Assembly (NCBI GenBank): GCA_001302725.1
Contig: LIZU01000133.1
Span: 1-6,557 of the forward strand
Origin: a candidate division Zixibacteria bacterium DG_27
GTDB lineage: Bacteria; Zixibacteria; MSB-5A5; DG-27
DNA length: 6,557 bases
Reading direction: 5' to 3'
Made by a program: the position numbers and the translations under genes
In this document: one piece after another, positions 1 through 5,420 of the stretch
Numbering within the stretch: position 1 is the first letter of the stretch
How the letters are laid out: each line of letters starts with the position of its first letter
The notes under the pieces: model-generated
Databases searched by the model: none
Told to the model about the DNA's origin: nothing
Seen by the model: the letters and a program-made list of their open reading frames with translations, nothing else

Positions 1-216
1 CACTTCGCCTCCTACGGAGATTTCAGCCTCGTCTTCGAAGTGGTTTATTGGGTCATGGATAGGGACTACAACAAGTATATGAACATCCAGGAGGAGATTA
101 ACCTGCGGATCGGGGAGGAGTTCAAAAAGCGGGGAATTGAATTTGCCTATCCGACCCAGACATTATTCCTAAGTCAAATTCACCGAACGCAGGAACCTAA
201 TCCGAAAGCTGATTAG
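1..216 (+). CDS. MscS-family mechanosensitive channel, C-terminal fragment
   Basis: The reading frame is open from the first base and ends at TAG (214-216), giving the last 71 residues of a protein that begins outside the window. The fragment reads as the C-terminal alpha/beta part of the cytoplasmic vestibule of a small-conductance mechanosensitive channel. A beta strand, YGDFSLVFEVVYWV (residues 5-18), is followed by a helix with NIQEEINLRIGEEFKKRGIEF (about 28-48) and the family-typical ending A-Y-P-T-Q-T, which corresponds to the 'gIeiPfPq' signature of MscS proteins. Family members are inner-membrane channels that open under membrane tension and release solutes during hypo-osmotic shock. 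The pore helix lies upstream, so the subfamily cannot be decided. The last dozen residues are polar and look like a disordered tail. No clear terminator follows the stop codon. Confidence 0.85.
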   Translation, partial: HFASYGDFSLVFEVVYWVMDRDYNKYMNIQEEINLRIGEEFKKRGIEFAYPTQTLFLSQIHRTQEPNPKAD

Positions 217-295
217 ATCTGCTCGGCGCCGACCAATACTCTTATCTCTCACCGATTGCCCGCCAGAATGATCACTTCTGTCAGACTCTGGGTTG

Positions 296-324
296 TTGCC
301 ACAGTTGGCAGCATTTGTTATATT
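296..324 (+). promoter_or_regulatory. Probable sigma-70-type promoter for the PH-domain gene
   Basis: TTGCCA (296-301) and TATATT (319-324) are separated by exactly 17 bases and resemble the -35 and -10 hexamers of the housekeeping sigma factor. Transcription would begin near 331, about 35 bases before the ATG at 366. A short inverted repeat, TGCCA-CAGT-TGGCA (297-310), overlaps the -35 element and could be an operator, but five-base arms are weak evidence. If the promoter is real, it rules out the longer upstream TTG start at 315 of the following gene. Confidence 0.5.
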
Positions 325-365
325 CTTTGCAGTCATTTGGAACCCTCGAGGGAGAAGTGAACATT

Positions 366-818
366 ATGACGGCGAAAGTCTTCCCTATTATCCCGGCCTC
401 CGCCAAGGCTATGTGGGTCATGTTGCCGATTGCGGTGTTCCTTGTTGTGTTGGCGTTTTTTCTCGGTTTCATTGCCTACTCCACGAGAAACGCGAAATTT
501 GAGGTTGTTGAGGGAGGTTTGAGAATAAAGGGGGCGCTTTACGGGAGATTCATCTCCAACGGCTCGTTCGTCAAGGATGGTGCGAAAATACTGAATCTGG
601 ACAGGGAAACGGACTTCCAACCCAGGACGAGAGCGAATGGCATCGGCCTTCCCGGCTACAGCGAAGGCTGGTTCAAATTGAAAAACGGGGAGAAAGCCCT
701 GCTATTTCTCACTGACCGCACAAAGGTTGTATATATTCCCACAAAGAACGGTTACTCAGTCTTACTAAGCCCCAAACACCCGGAGGAAATGCTAAACTGG
801 GTGGGAGAACTGTTGTGA
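366..818 (+). CDS. Membrane-anchored bacterial PH-domain protein
   Basis: This encodes a 150-residue protein with a short N-terminal segment, one strongly hydrophobic helix (about residues 17-38, containing AVFLVVLAFFLGFIAY) and a C-terminal bacterial pleckstrin-homology-like domain (about 44-150). Domain hallmarks are the strand FEVVEGGLRIKG, the following GALYGRFI, the turn GIGLPGYSEGWFKLKNGEKA, the strand VVYIPTKNGYSVLLSP and the closing helix HPEEMLNWVGEL. Proteins of this build are common and mostly uncharacterised, with the PH fold probably cytoplasmic and assembling next to the membrane. I chose ATG 366 because it follows a purine-rich GAGGGAGAAG stretch and lies downstream of a good promoter. 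The alternative TTG at 315 would start before the predicted transcript. It is separated by 149 bases from the channel gene and by 364 bases from the next gene, so it is probably monocistronic. The family is fairly sure; the function is unknown. Confidence 0.83.
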   Translation: MTAKVFPIIPASAKAMWVMLPIAVFLVVLAFFLGFIAYSTRNAKFEVVEGGLRIKGALYGRFISNGSFVKDGAKILNLDRETDFQPRTRANGIGLPGYSEGWFKLKNGEKALLFLTDRTKVVYIPTKNGYSVLLSPKHPEEMLNWVGELL

Positions 819-1182
819 GATAAAGCATAAAAAGGGTTTGCTGAATGAAGACTTGGTCTTAATCGCGCTGAAACATGATTGTACGAATGATTTTTTTGTT
901 GCTGTATTCGCATTTGTCAAATCAGAAGAATATGCCAAGTATTATGGCAATGGAATTGGACATGAGCGCTACGGGTATAGAAAATGCCAACTCCATCTGG
1001 CATCAATTTTCGCGTTAGGATAATGGCTTCAACTCTTGAGGGAAGGTGAACTCCAGGCTCTAAAGCCTACCCTTACAAAGAGGATTCTCTTGATTTTCGT
1101 TCAGCATTTGCTATTAGTTATGCAGAGCTTTTTCATGCAACGCGCAGAAGCTATGCTAAGGCCGAGAGCATCTGAGGAATAA
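819..1182. other. Gene-poor intergenic stretch with short inverted repeats
   Basis: I see no convincing gene in these 364 bases. A 61-codon reading frame (838-1023, TTG start) has no ribosome binding site, no recognisable motif and no family resemblance. The stretch is richer in A+T than the recA region and contains several small dyads: AAGAC-TTG-GTCTT (848-860), TGCCA-N7-TGGCA (933-949) and ATGCCA-N8-TGGCAT (984-1003). The last is preceded by AAA and followed by CAATTTT, so it might act as a weak bidirectional terminator, but the stem is short and A/T-flanked. A possible promoter for the next gene lies at 1090-1117. A decayed gene or an unrecognised small RNA cannot be excluded. Confidence 0.6.
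1090..1117 (+). promoter_or_regulatory. Possible promoter of the two-gene membrane cassette
   Basis: TTGATT (1090-1095) and TATTAG (1112-1117) are 16 bases apart and resemble -35 and -10 hexamers. Transcription would start near 1124, leaving a leader of roughly 60 bases before the ATG at 1183. The -10 match is imperfect and the region is A/T-rich, so a chance match is possible. No other good candidate sits closer to the gene. Confidence 0.3.
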
Positions 1183-1581
1183 ATGAACTCCCTATCTCCG
1201 TTACTTGAAGTAATTAAGTCGCTGTCCCCTGTGATCTTTATCGCCTTGGCTGTCTCCATTATTATGTACAACATTGGCAGATTGATATACGAGCGTTTCA
1301 AAGCAAAGAGACTTTATACCCAGATGGAGCAGGCATTTACTGGATGGCTGGTCGAAGCGAAAGAAAACACCGAGCTGCTCTCTCGAATCGAGGAGGCTTT
1401 AGAAAGAGAGCAACAGGAATGGGGGCTAACTCCAGAGATGAAGAATAGAATCAATAAACAGATTGAAGATATTTTGGATTTCGCCAAGTATGGAGGCCGT
1501 GTGGCTTCAAGTTTAGTGAAATACTATGAGTACTTGGGAAATGTAAATCTCAAGTCTGGCAGCCAGCAAACCAAGGAGTAG
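1183..1581 (+). CDS. Small membrane-anchored helical protein of unknown function
   Basis: I do not recognise this 132-residue protein. It has one predicted transmembrane helix near the N-terminus (about residues 14-34, SLSPVIFIALAVSIIMYNIG), followed by a basic stretch (RLIYERFKAKR) that should keep the remainder in the cytoplasm. The rest is highly charged and mostly helical: residues 44-80 (TQMEQAF to REQQEW) look able to form a coiled coil, and 84-119 form a second helical block. No catalytic motif, cysteine pair or nucleotide-binding loop is visible. The ATG is well supported by GAGG at 1174-1177, five bases upstream. The stop codon is one base from the next gene's start, and that gene's ribosome binding site lies in the last codons here, so the two are surely co-translated and probably act together. 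Base composition is richer in A+T than in recA. It is probably a real gene because of its start site and coupling. Confidence 0.68.
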   Translation: MNSLSPLLEVIKSLSPVIFIALAVSIIMYNIGRLIYERFKAKRLYTQMEQAFTGWLVEAKENTELLSRIEEALEREQQEWGLTPEMKNRINKQIEDILDFAKYGGRVASSLVKYYEYLGNVNLKSGSQQTKE

Positions 1582-1582
1582 T

Positions 1583-1846
1583 ATGGAATACTGGCTAATA
1601 TTCATATGTGGGATGGGTGGGAGCTGGGCGGTTGAATTGGTTAACATATATTATTTTTATGAAAAGGAAAAAGATTTGCCCCAGAGATACAGAAGCTTTG
1701 GCTTTTGGCTTTGTAGGTTTCTCCTGAGCGTGATTGGAGGCGGGTTGGCATTAGCATACAATATAAACAGTCTAATCTTGGCGATACACATTGGAGCGGC
1801 TACGCCACTTATTATTCAGCAACTGGCGAGAACGCGGGTTGAGTAA
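1583..1846 (+). CDS. Small multi-spanning membrane protein of unknown function
   Basis: This encodes an 87-residue, largely hydrophobic protein with probably three membrane segments: about residues 3-24 (WLIFICGMGGSWAVELVNIYY), 40-58 (GFWLCRFLLSVIGGGLALAY) and 62-80 (NSLILAIHIGAATPLIIQQL). A short charged loop between the first two contains YEKEKDLPQRYRS. The glycine-rich GGG in the second helix and the H-I-G-A-A-T-P motif in the third look like conserved packing features. I have a general impression of similar short uncharacterised bacterial membrane proteins, but cannot name a family. Its ribosome binding site AAGGAG (1573-1578) lies inside the upstream gene, four bases before the ATG, and the two frames are separated by one base. 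That coupling points to a shared complex, with the upstream protein as a cytoplasmic-facing partner. No toxin or transporter signature is visible. Confidence 0.75.
   Translation: MEYWLIFICGMGGSWAVELVNIYYFYEKEKDLPQRYRSFGFWLCRFLLSVIGGGLALAYNINSLILAIHIGAATPLIIQQLARTRVE
1734..1762 (+). promoter_or_regulatory. Possible internal promoter for cinA
   Basis: Inside the 3' part of the small membrane-protein gene, TTGGAG (1734-1739) and TACAAT (1757-1762) are exactly 17 bases apart, a fair match to a housekeeping promoter. It would start a message near 1769, about 150 bases ahead of cinA. The short 1847-1916 gap holds no good promoter of its own, so this site could allow cinA and thpR to be expressed independently of the membrane cassette. 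The match may be fortuitous because the gene is locally A/T-rich. Confidence 0.3.
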
Positions 1847-1916
1847 GTTCGTGGTGGTGTGGCACTGCGTTGCCATGCGCAAGTCGGTGAGACCTTAGGG
1901 CTGAGGCGCTTCATAA

Positions 1917-3158
1917 ATGCTTGCCGAAATCATAACGATAGGTGATGAGCTTCTATACGGGCAGGCTATCGATACGAACTCCGTTTATCTTGGAGAGAGG
2001 CTTACCTCTCTGGGAATCGAAGTCAAATACAAGAGTACCGTCGGCGATGACGTCAAACTGATTGTGGATGGCATCACACTGGCAATGAAGCGCAGTGACC
2101 TTGTCATCACAACCGGCGGCTTAGGTCCCACCCCGGATGATGTCTCAAAGAAGGCAATCTGTGACCACTTCGGGAGAAAGCTCGTCCTCTACGAAGATAT
2201 TCTCAGGAAAGTCGAGAGTTGGTATGCCAAAAAGGGCGTCGAGATGCCGGCAATCGTCCGCAGTCAGGCGCTGCTGCCAGAAGGCACCAAACCCCTAAGC
2301 AATGATTGGGGCACTGCACCCGGAATCTTCATAGAGGTAAAGGGGAAGCTCTTCTTTGCCCTCCCCGGAGTCCCCATTGAGATGGAAAGGATCTTCGACA
2401 GTGGCATAGTCCCGATATTAAAGGACAGAATCCCCGGCGGGAAGGTCACAGCCTTCAGAAAGATCCGAACCGCAGGAATCAGCGAAGCCCGCCTGCACGA
2501 AAAACTCTCCTCGCTACTCGAAGAAACCGGAGACATTGGGATTGCCTTCCTTCCTACCAGCTCCGGTGTTGACCTGCGACTCACTATAAAGAGCAACAGT
2601 CCCACCGAAGCCCGGAGAAAGCTGGATCGATTCGAGAAGAGAATTCGAGAGAAGGTAGATAGACACATCTACGGGACTGCTGAGGAAAGCCTCGAGAAGG
2701 CAGTCGGAGACTTGCTCCGCCGGAAAAAGCTGACCGTGGCAGTGGCCGAATCGTGCACTGGCGGGCTTTTAGGGAAGACGATCACCAATATCTCCGGCAG
2801 TTCAGACTATTTCCTCGGCGGCGTCATCTCGTATTCCGACGAATTGAAAATGAAACTTCTCGGGGTTCCCGATGAGGTTCTGGAGAGTGAGGGAGCAGTT
2901 TCCGAGAAGTGCGCTCTTTCGATGGCGGAAGGCGTGAAAAAGCTCACAGGTGCCGATTATGGCATCTCCATCACGGGAATTGCTGGCCCGACCGGAGGAA
3001 CTGTCGATAAGCCGGTCGGCTTAGTCTACATCGGAATTGCAGGTGACAAGGGAAGCTCCGCCCGAAAATACGTCTTTACAAAAGAGCGCAACTTCAACCG
3101 GGAGCTTTCAGCGCAAACGGCTCTAAATCTCTTGAGATTGGAGTTGACGCAATCGTAA
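1917..3158 (+). CDS. cinA: CinA family protein (NMN amidohydrolase, MoCF-domain fusion)
   Basis: This 413-residue protein has the usual length and full domain order of long-form CinA. An N-terminal MoaB/MogA-like (molybdopterin-binding fold) domain spans about residues 3-168, with IGDELLYGQAIDTNS (8-22), the nucleotide-binding loop TTGGLGPTPDDVS (65-77) and LPGVPIEMERIF (149-160). A linker domain spans about 175-250. The C-terminal PncC-type domain (about 256-410) has VAVAESCTGGLLG (274-286), GSSDYFLGGVISYS (294-307) and ITGIAGPTGG (352-361). In characterised family members the C-terminal domain converts nicotinamide mononucleotide to nicotinate mononucleotide and ammonia in pyridine-nucleotide recycling, and the N-terminal domain has ADP-ribose pyrophosphatase activity. 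The serine and glycines of the AESCTGG motif are intact, so the deamidase is probably active. The start is ATG after CTGAGG (1901-1906). The gene precedes thpR by 28 bases and is probably co-transcribed with it. The old 'competence/damage-inducible' name reflects linkage with recA. Confidence 0.97.
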   Translation: MLAEIITIGDELLYGQAIDTNSVYLGERLTSLGIEVKYKSTVGDDVKLIVDGITLAMKRSDLVITTGGLGPTPDDVSKKAICDHFGRKLVLYEDILRKVESWYAKKGVEMPAIVRSQALLPEGTKPLSNDWGTAPGIFIEVKGKLFFALPGVPIEMERIFDSGIVPILKDRIPGGKVTAFRKIRTAGISEARLHEKLSSLLEETGDIGIAFLPTSSGVDLRLTIKSNSPTEARRKLDRFEKRIREKVDRHIYGTAEESLEKAVGDLLRRKKLTVAVAESCTGGLLGKTITNISGSSDYFLGGVISYSDELKMKLLGVPDEVLESEGAVSEKCALSMAEGVKKLTGADYGISITGIAGPTGGTVDKPVGLVYIGIAGDKGSSARKYVFTKERNFNRELSAQTALNLLRLELTQS

Positions 3159-3186
3159 CCATCTTCTAAGTTCAGAGAGAGAAGAT

Positions 3187-3741
3187 ATGAGAACCTTCAT
3201 AGCCGTTGATTTGCCGCAGGAGGTCAAACAGAAAATCGATGCGGTTTCATCATCTTTGAGAAAATACGGTGGTCGGGTCTCCTGGGTGAGAGCCGCTAAT
3301 CTGCATTTGACCTTGAAGTTCCTGGGTGAGATCGAGGAGGGCTTACTTCCTGACCTGAAGAGAGCATTAGAAGAGAGACTATCTCAGGTCTCCAAGTTCG
3401 AATTCTCCTTAAAGGATCTCGGGGCCTTTCCCAATTTCCACAAGCCCAGGGTTATCTGGGTTGGCATTGACTCCGGGGCTAAAGAGCTGACTGATTTGGC
3501 AATCAAAGTCGACGAGGCCACCCACAGTCTCGGGTTCGAAAAAGAGAACCGCCCCTTTTCAGCACACCTGACCATTGCCCGGGTCAAAGACCCCCGGACA
3601 ACTTCGAATTTGATGCCTGAGGTACAGAATACCCTTTTTGATAGCGAGCCGATTCAGGCTGAGGACGTTATCATAATGAAAAGCCAGCTGACGCCTCACG
3701 GGGCGATTTATACCCCGCTGGCAGAGATTAAGTTGCAGTGA
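3187..3741 (+). CDS. thpR: RNA 2',3'-cyclic phosphodiesterase (2'-5' RNA ligase family)
   Basis: This 184-residue protein has the normal length of the LigT/ThpR group of 2H phosphoesterases. It begins with the typical strand RTFIAVDLP and carries both catalytic H-x-T-x motifs: HLTL at residues 40-43 and HLTI at 127-130. The signature between them, GAFPNFHKPRVIWVGI (79-94), is also present, as is the late strand VIIMKSQLTPHGAIYTPL. Family enzymes hydrolyse 2',3'-cyclic phosphate ends of RNA to 2'-phosphates and can reversibly join some tRNA halves through 2'-5' links. The biological purpose in bacteria is unsettled. Both histidines and threonines are intact, so it should be active and cytoplasmic. 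The ATG follows a purine-rich AGAGAGAGAAG run that can serve as a modest ribosome binding site. It lies between cinA and the HEPN gene with gaps of 28 and 40 bases, consistent with one operon. Confidence 0.96.
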   Translation: MRTFIAVDLPQEVKQKIDAVSSSLRKYGGRVSWVRAANLHLTLKFLGEIEEGLLPDLKRALEERLSQVSKFEFSLKDLGAFPNFHKPRVIWVGIDSGAKELTDLAIKVDEATHSLGFEKENRPFSAHLTIARVKDPRTTSNLMPEVQNTLFDSEPIQAEDVIIMKSQLTPHGAIYTPLAEIKLQ

Positions 3742-3781
3742 GAGCTCATCACTTCGAGACTCAGAGAAGGATATAGGTGCT

Positions 3782-4183
3782 ATGGAAAATCAAGAACCGA
3801 TTGAATTCTGGCTTCGGGCCTCGGCTAAGGATCTTGTCGATGCCAAGAAAGCCTTCTCCTCCAAAACATACGATTATACTCTGTCCCTCTGCGGCCAGGC
3901 TTTTGAGAAGGCAGTAGGGTACACCAATTTCCTCAGCAAGAAAGAAGGGTCTGCAGAGAGTACTCCGGGATCGCTGGACTTGTCCAAGGAATTTGGGTCG
4001 GATATCTTCGATCTTGAGGATTACAACTCCGCCCTCAGCTATACCGGAGGGAGTTTCGAGATTACCGAGAGCCTTTTCAACAAGAAGGAGGCAAAAAAGG
4101 GAATTGAAATAGCAGAAAAGGTGTTGGCCAAGATGTTTGCGAAAATGGGGAGAAAACTGCACGATTACGGCGAGCTCAAGTAG
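3782..4183 (+). CDS. HEPN-domain protein, lone and lacking the RNase motif
   Basis: This 133-residue, mostly helical protein resembles the HEPN family. The first helix (about residues 8-25) has the usual spacing of FWLRASAKDLVDAKKAF. The second (28-53) carries the conserved pattern YDYTLSLCGQAFEKAVGY, equivalent to the common 'a.~~~qqA~EkalK' motif. The last helix (101-122) is EAKKGIEIAEKVLAKM, matching the usual 'eeA~~~~~~A~~il' ending. HEPN proteins often pair with minimal nucleotidyltransferases as toxin-antitoxin systems, or act as RNases through an R-x4-6-H motif. Here no such motif is visible: the only close Arg-His pair is R124-H127, outside the expected place, and the segment before the last helix reads SFEITESLF rather than the usual RYP-type sequence. 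No nucleotidyltransferase gene is adjacent. Ribosome binding could use AGAAGG (3765-3770), eleven bases from ATG. It follows thpR by 40 bases and probably ends that operon. A binding or scaffold role is more likely than RNase activity, but that is inference. Confidence 0.78.
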   Translation: MENQEPIEFWLRASAKDLVDAKKAFSSKTYDYTLSLCGQAFEKAVGYTNFLSKKEGSAESTPGSLDLSKEFGSDIFDLEDYNSALSYTGGSFEITESLFNKKEAKKGIEIAEKVLAKMFAKMGRKLHDYGELK

Positions 4184-4240
4184 CTAGACAGCACCGAACA
4201 GCTCTCAGGACCCTGCTATCTACTCGTGGTGGATGTCCCC

Positions 4241-4271
4241 AACTCCTGATTCATTTTGCTGATAATGAGTT
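4241..4271. promoter_or_regulatory. Imperfect dyad touching the recA -35 region, possible operator
   Basis: AACTC (4241-4245) is mirrored by GAGTT (4267-4271), with three further matching pairs inside each arm and an 8-base-spaced TCATT/AATGA pair nested within (4251-4268). The right arm runs into the -35 hexamer of the recA promoter, a natural place for a repressor. It does not match the LexA boxes I know from enterobacteria (CTGT-N8-ACAG) or from Bacillus (CGAAC-N4-GTTCG). The symmetry is partial, so this may be chance. Confidence 0.25.
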
Positions 4272-4298
4272 GAAGTTGTCGGGATTATATATTATACT
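4270..4298 (+). promoter_or_regulatory. recA promoter (TTGAAG-17-TATACT)
   Basis: TTGAAG (4270-4275) and TATACT (4293-4298) have the ideal 17-base spacing and each differs from the sigma-70 consensus hexamers at one or two places. The surrounding sequence is A/T-rich in an otherwise GC-richer region. Transcription would start near 4305, giving a leader of about 65 bases before the recA ATG. This suggests that recA and recX have their own promoter, separate from the cinA-thpR-HEPN group. Confidence 0.7.
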
Positions 4299-4334
4299 GA
4301 AACAGCGTAGGGTAATATCCAGGCGAGGGGAATT

Positions 4335-4365
4335 CGTTTTCTCAGATAAGAATTGAAAGCGAGGT
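4335..4365 (+). promoter_or_regulatory. recA leader hairpin adjoining the ribosome binding site
   Basis: The recA ribosome binding site is GAGGT (4361-4365), five bases before the ATG. Just upstream, CGTTTTC (4335-4341) can pair with GAAAGCG (4355-4361) to form seven RNA base pairs, one of them G-U, around a 13-base loop. The stem ends on the first base of the ribosome binding site, so it could modestly affect initiation. The stem is weak, and the ribosome binding site is certain whereas the hairpin is speculative. Confidence 0.35.
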
Positions 4366-4370
4366 AGACA

Positions 4371-5420
4371 ATGGCCGAGATAGTGCCTGAGAAGAAAAAA
4401 GCCTTAGACGCGGCAGTGCAGCAGATAGAGAGACAGTTCGGCAAAGGCTCCATAATGCGTTTAGGGGAGGAGGATTTAGGGATCAGGGTGCCGATTATTT
4501 CCACCGGCTCTCTGGCTCTGGATTCCGCCCTGGGGATCGGAGGGGTTCCTCGGGGTCGCGTGGTTGAGGTTTTCGGACCGGAAGCCTCCGGCAAAACCAC
4601 TCTCGCACTGCACATGGTTGCCGAGGCCCAGAAAAAAGAGGGGATTGCGGCCTTCATCGACGCCGAACACGCTCTGGACCCAAATTATGCCAGAAGATTA
4701 GGCGTGGATATTGACAATCTCCTGATAAGTCAGCCGGACACCGGGGAGCAAGCTCTGGAAATCGCCGAGACTCTGGTGCGCAGTGGAGCGGTGGACATTA
4801 TCGTGGTCGACAGCGTCGCCGCTTTGGTTCCCCGTGCCGAAATCGAGGGAGAAATGGGGGATGCCCACATGGGGCTGCAGGCCAGACTGATGTCGCAGGC
4901 TCTCAGGAAGCTCACCGGGGCGGTCAGCAAGTCAAAGACCTGTCTGGCCTTCGTCAATCAAATCCGGATGAGAATCGGGGTGATGTTTGGCAATCCCGAA
5001 ACCACCACCGGCGGCACCGCACTCAAGTTCTACTCCTCGGTGAGGCTGGATATCCGCAGAATCTCCACCATCAAGGATGCTCAGGAGGTCAAGGGGATCA
5101 GGGCCAGAGTTCGGGTGGTCAAGAACAAATTTGCACCGCCGTTCAGAGACGCGGAATTCGACATCATTTATGGTGTAGGCATCTCCAAAGAGGGGGAGCT
5201 TTTAGACCTCGGCGTCAACTACGACCTCGTGGAGAAGGCTGGCACCTGGTTCTCATTAGGAGATGAGAGGTTGGGACAGGGGCGTGAGAATGCCAAGGCG
5301 TTCCTGAAGGACAATCCTGGCGTCGCTACCGAACTGGAAGAACAGCTGAAAGAGAAAATGGGGCTCGCCACTCCTGCTGGAGAGCCGCAGGCTACGGAGA
5401 AGAAACAAGCCCTTGGATGA
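4371..5420 (+). CDS. recA: RecA recombinase
   Basis: This 349-residue protein is complete RecA. An N-terminal helix and linker hold the family opening QFGKGSIMRLGE (22-33). The ATPase core follows, with Walker A GPEASGKTT (69-77), the catalytic-glutamate segment FIDAEHALDP (95-104, Glu99) and Walker B VDIIVVDS (141-148). The DNA-binding L1 region is around EIEGEMGDAHMGLQARLMSQ (157-176), and L2 is around FGNPETTTGGTALKF (206-220). The C-terminal domain starts near 270. RecA coats single-stranded DNA, drives homologous pairing and strand exchange, and stimulates LexA self-cleavage. All catalytic residues I can place are present. Its C-terminal tail ends in TEKKQALG and lacks the strongly acidic run of the E. 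coli protein. The ATG is fixed by GAGGT at five bases and a strong upstream promoter. The stop overlaps the recX start, so the pair is co-translated. No intein or frameshift is present. Confidence 0.99.
   Translation: MAEIVPEKKKALDAAVQQIERQFGKGSIMRLGEEDLGIRVPIISTGSLALDSALGIGGVPRGRVVEVFGPEASGKTTLALHMVAEAQKKEGIAAFIDAEHALDPNYARRLGVDIDNLLISQPDTGEQALEIAETLVRSGAVDIIVVDSVAALVPRAEIEGEMGDAHMGLQARLMSQALRKLTGAVSKSKTCLAFVNQIRMRIGVMFGNPETTTGGTALKFYSSVRLDIRRISTIKDAQEVKGIRARVRVVKNKFAPPFRDAEFDIIYGVGISKEGELLDLGVNYDLVEKAGTWFSLGDERLGQGRENAKAFLKDNPGVATELEEQLKEKMGLATPAGEPQATEKKQALG

Noticed and set aside
223..232. Perfect palindrome TCGGCGCCGA after the channel gene, considered as a terminator
   Set aside because: It has no loop and no following T-run, so it cannot be called an intrinsic terminator.
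945..960. Sigma-54-like TGGCAA-N5-TTGG
   Set aside because: The spacing is right but the nearly invariant GC of the -12 element is GG, and the nearest gene start is more than 200 bases away.
984..1010. Hairpin ATGCCA/TGGCAT followed by CAATTTT, considered as an intrinsic terminator
   Set aside because: The stem is only six pairs with an eight-base loop and the T-tract is short and offset, so I describe it only as part of the intergenic stretch.
838..1023. Reading frame of 61 codons on the + strand
   Set aside because: It has a TTG start, no ribosome binding site, no recognisable motif, and lies in an A/T-rich stretch full of small dyads. A remnant gene cannot be excluded, but there is no positive support.
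1860..1875. Sigma-54-like promoter TGGCAC-N4-TTGC ahead of cinA
   Set aside because: The spacing between the GG and GC elements is one base shorter than the strict spacing these promoters need.
2264..2668. Long antisense open frame inside cinA
   Set aside because: It is the reverse shadow of a conserved coding sequence, with low-complexity serine/arginine-rich translation and no domain.
3761..4162. Antisense open frame of similar length opposite the HEPN gene
   Set aside because: The + strand frame has a ribosome binding site, operon context and family-like helices. The antisense product matches nothing and would run against all neighbours.
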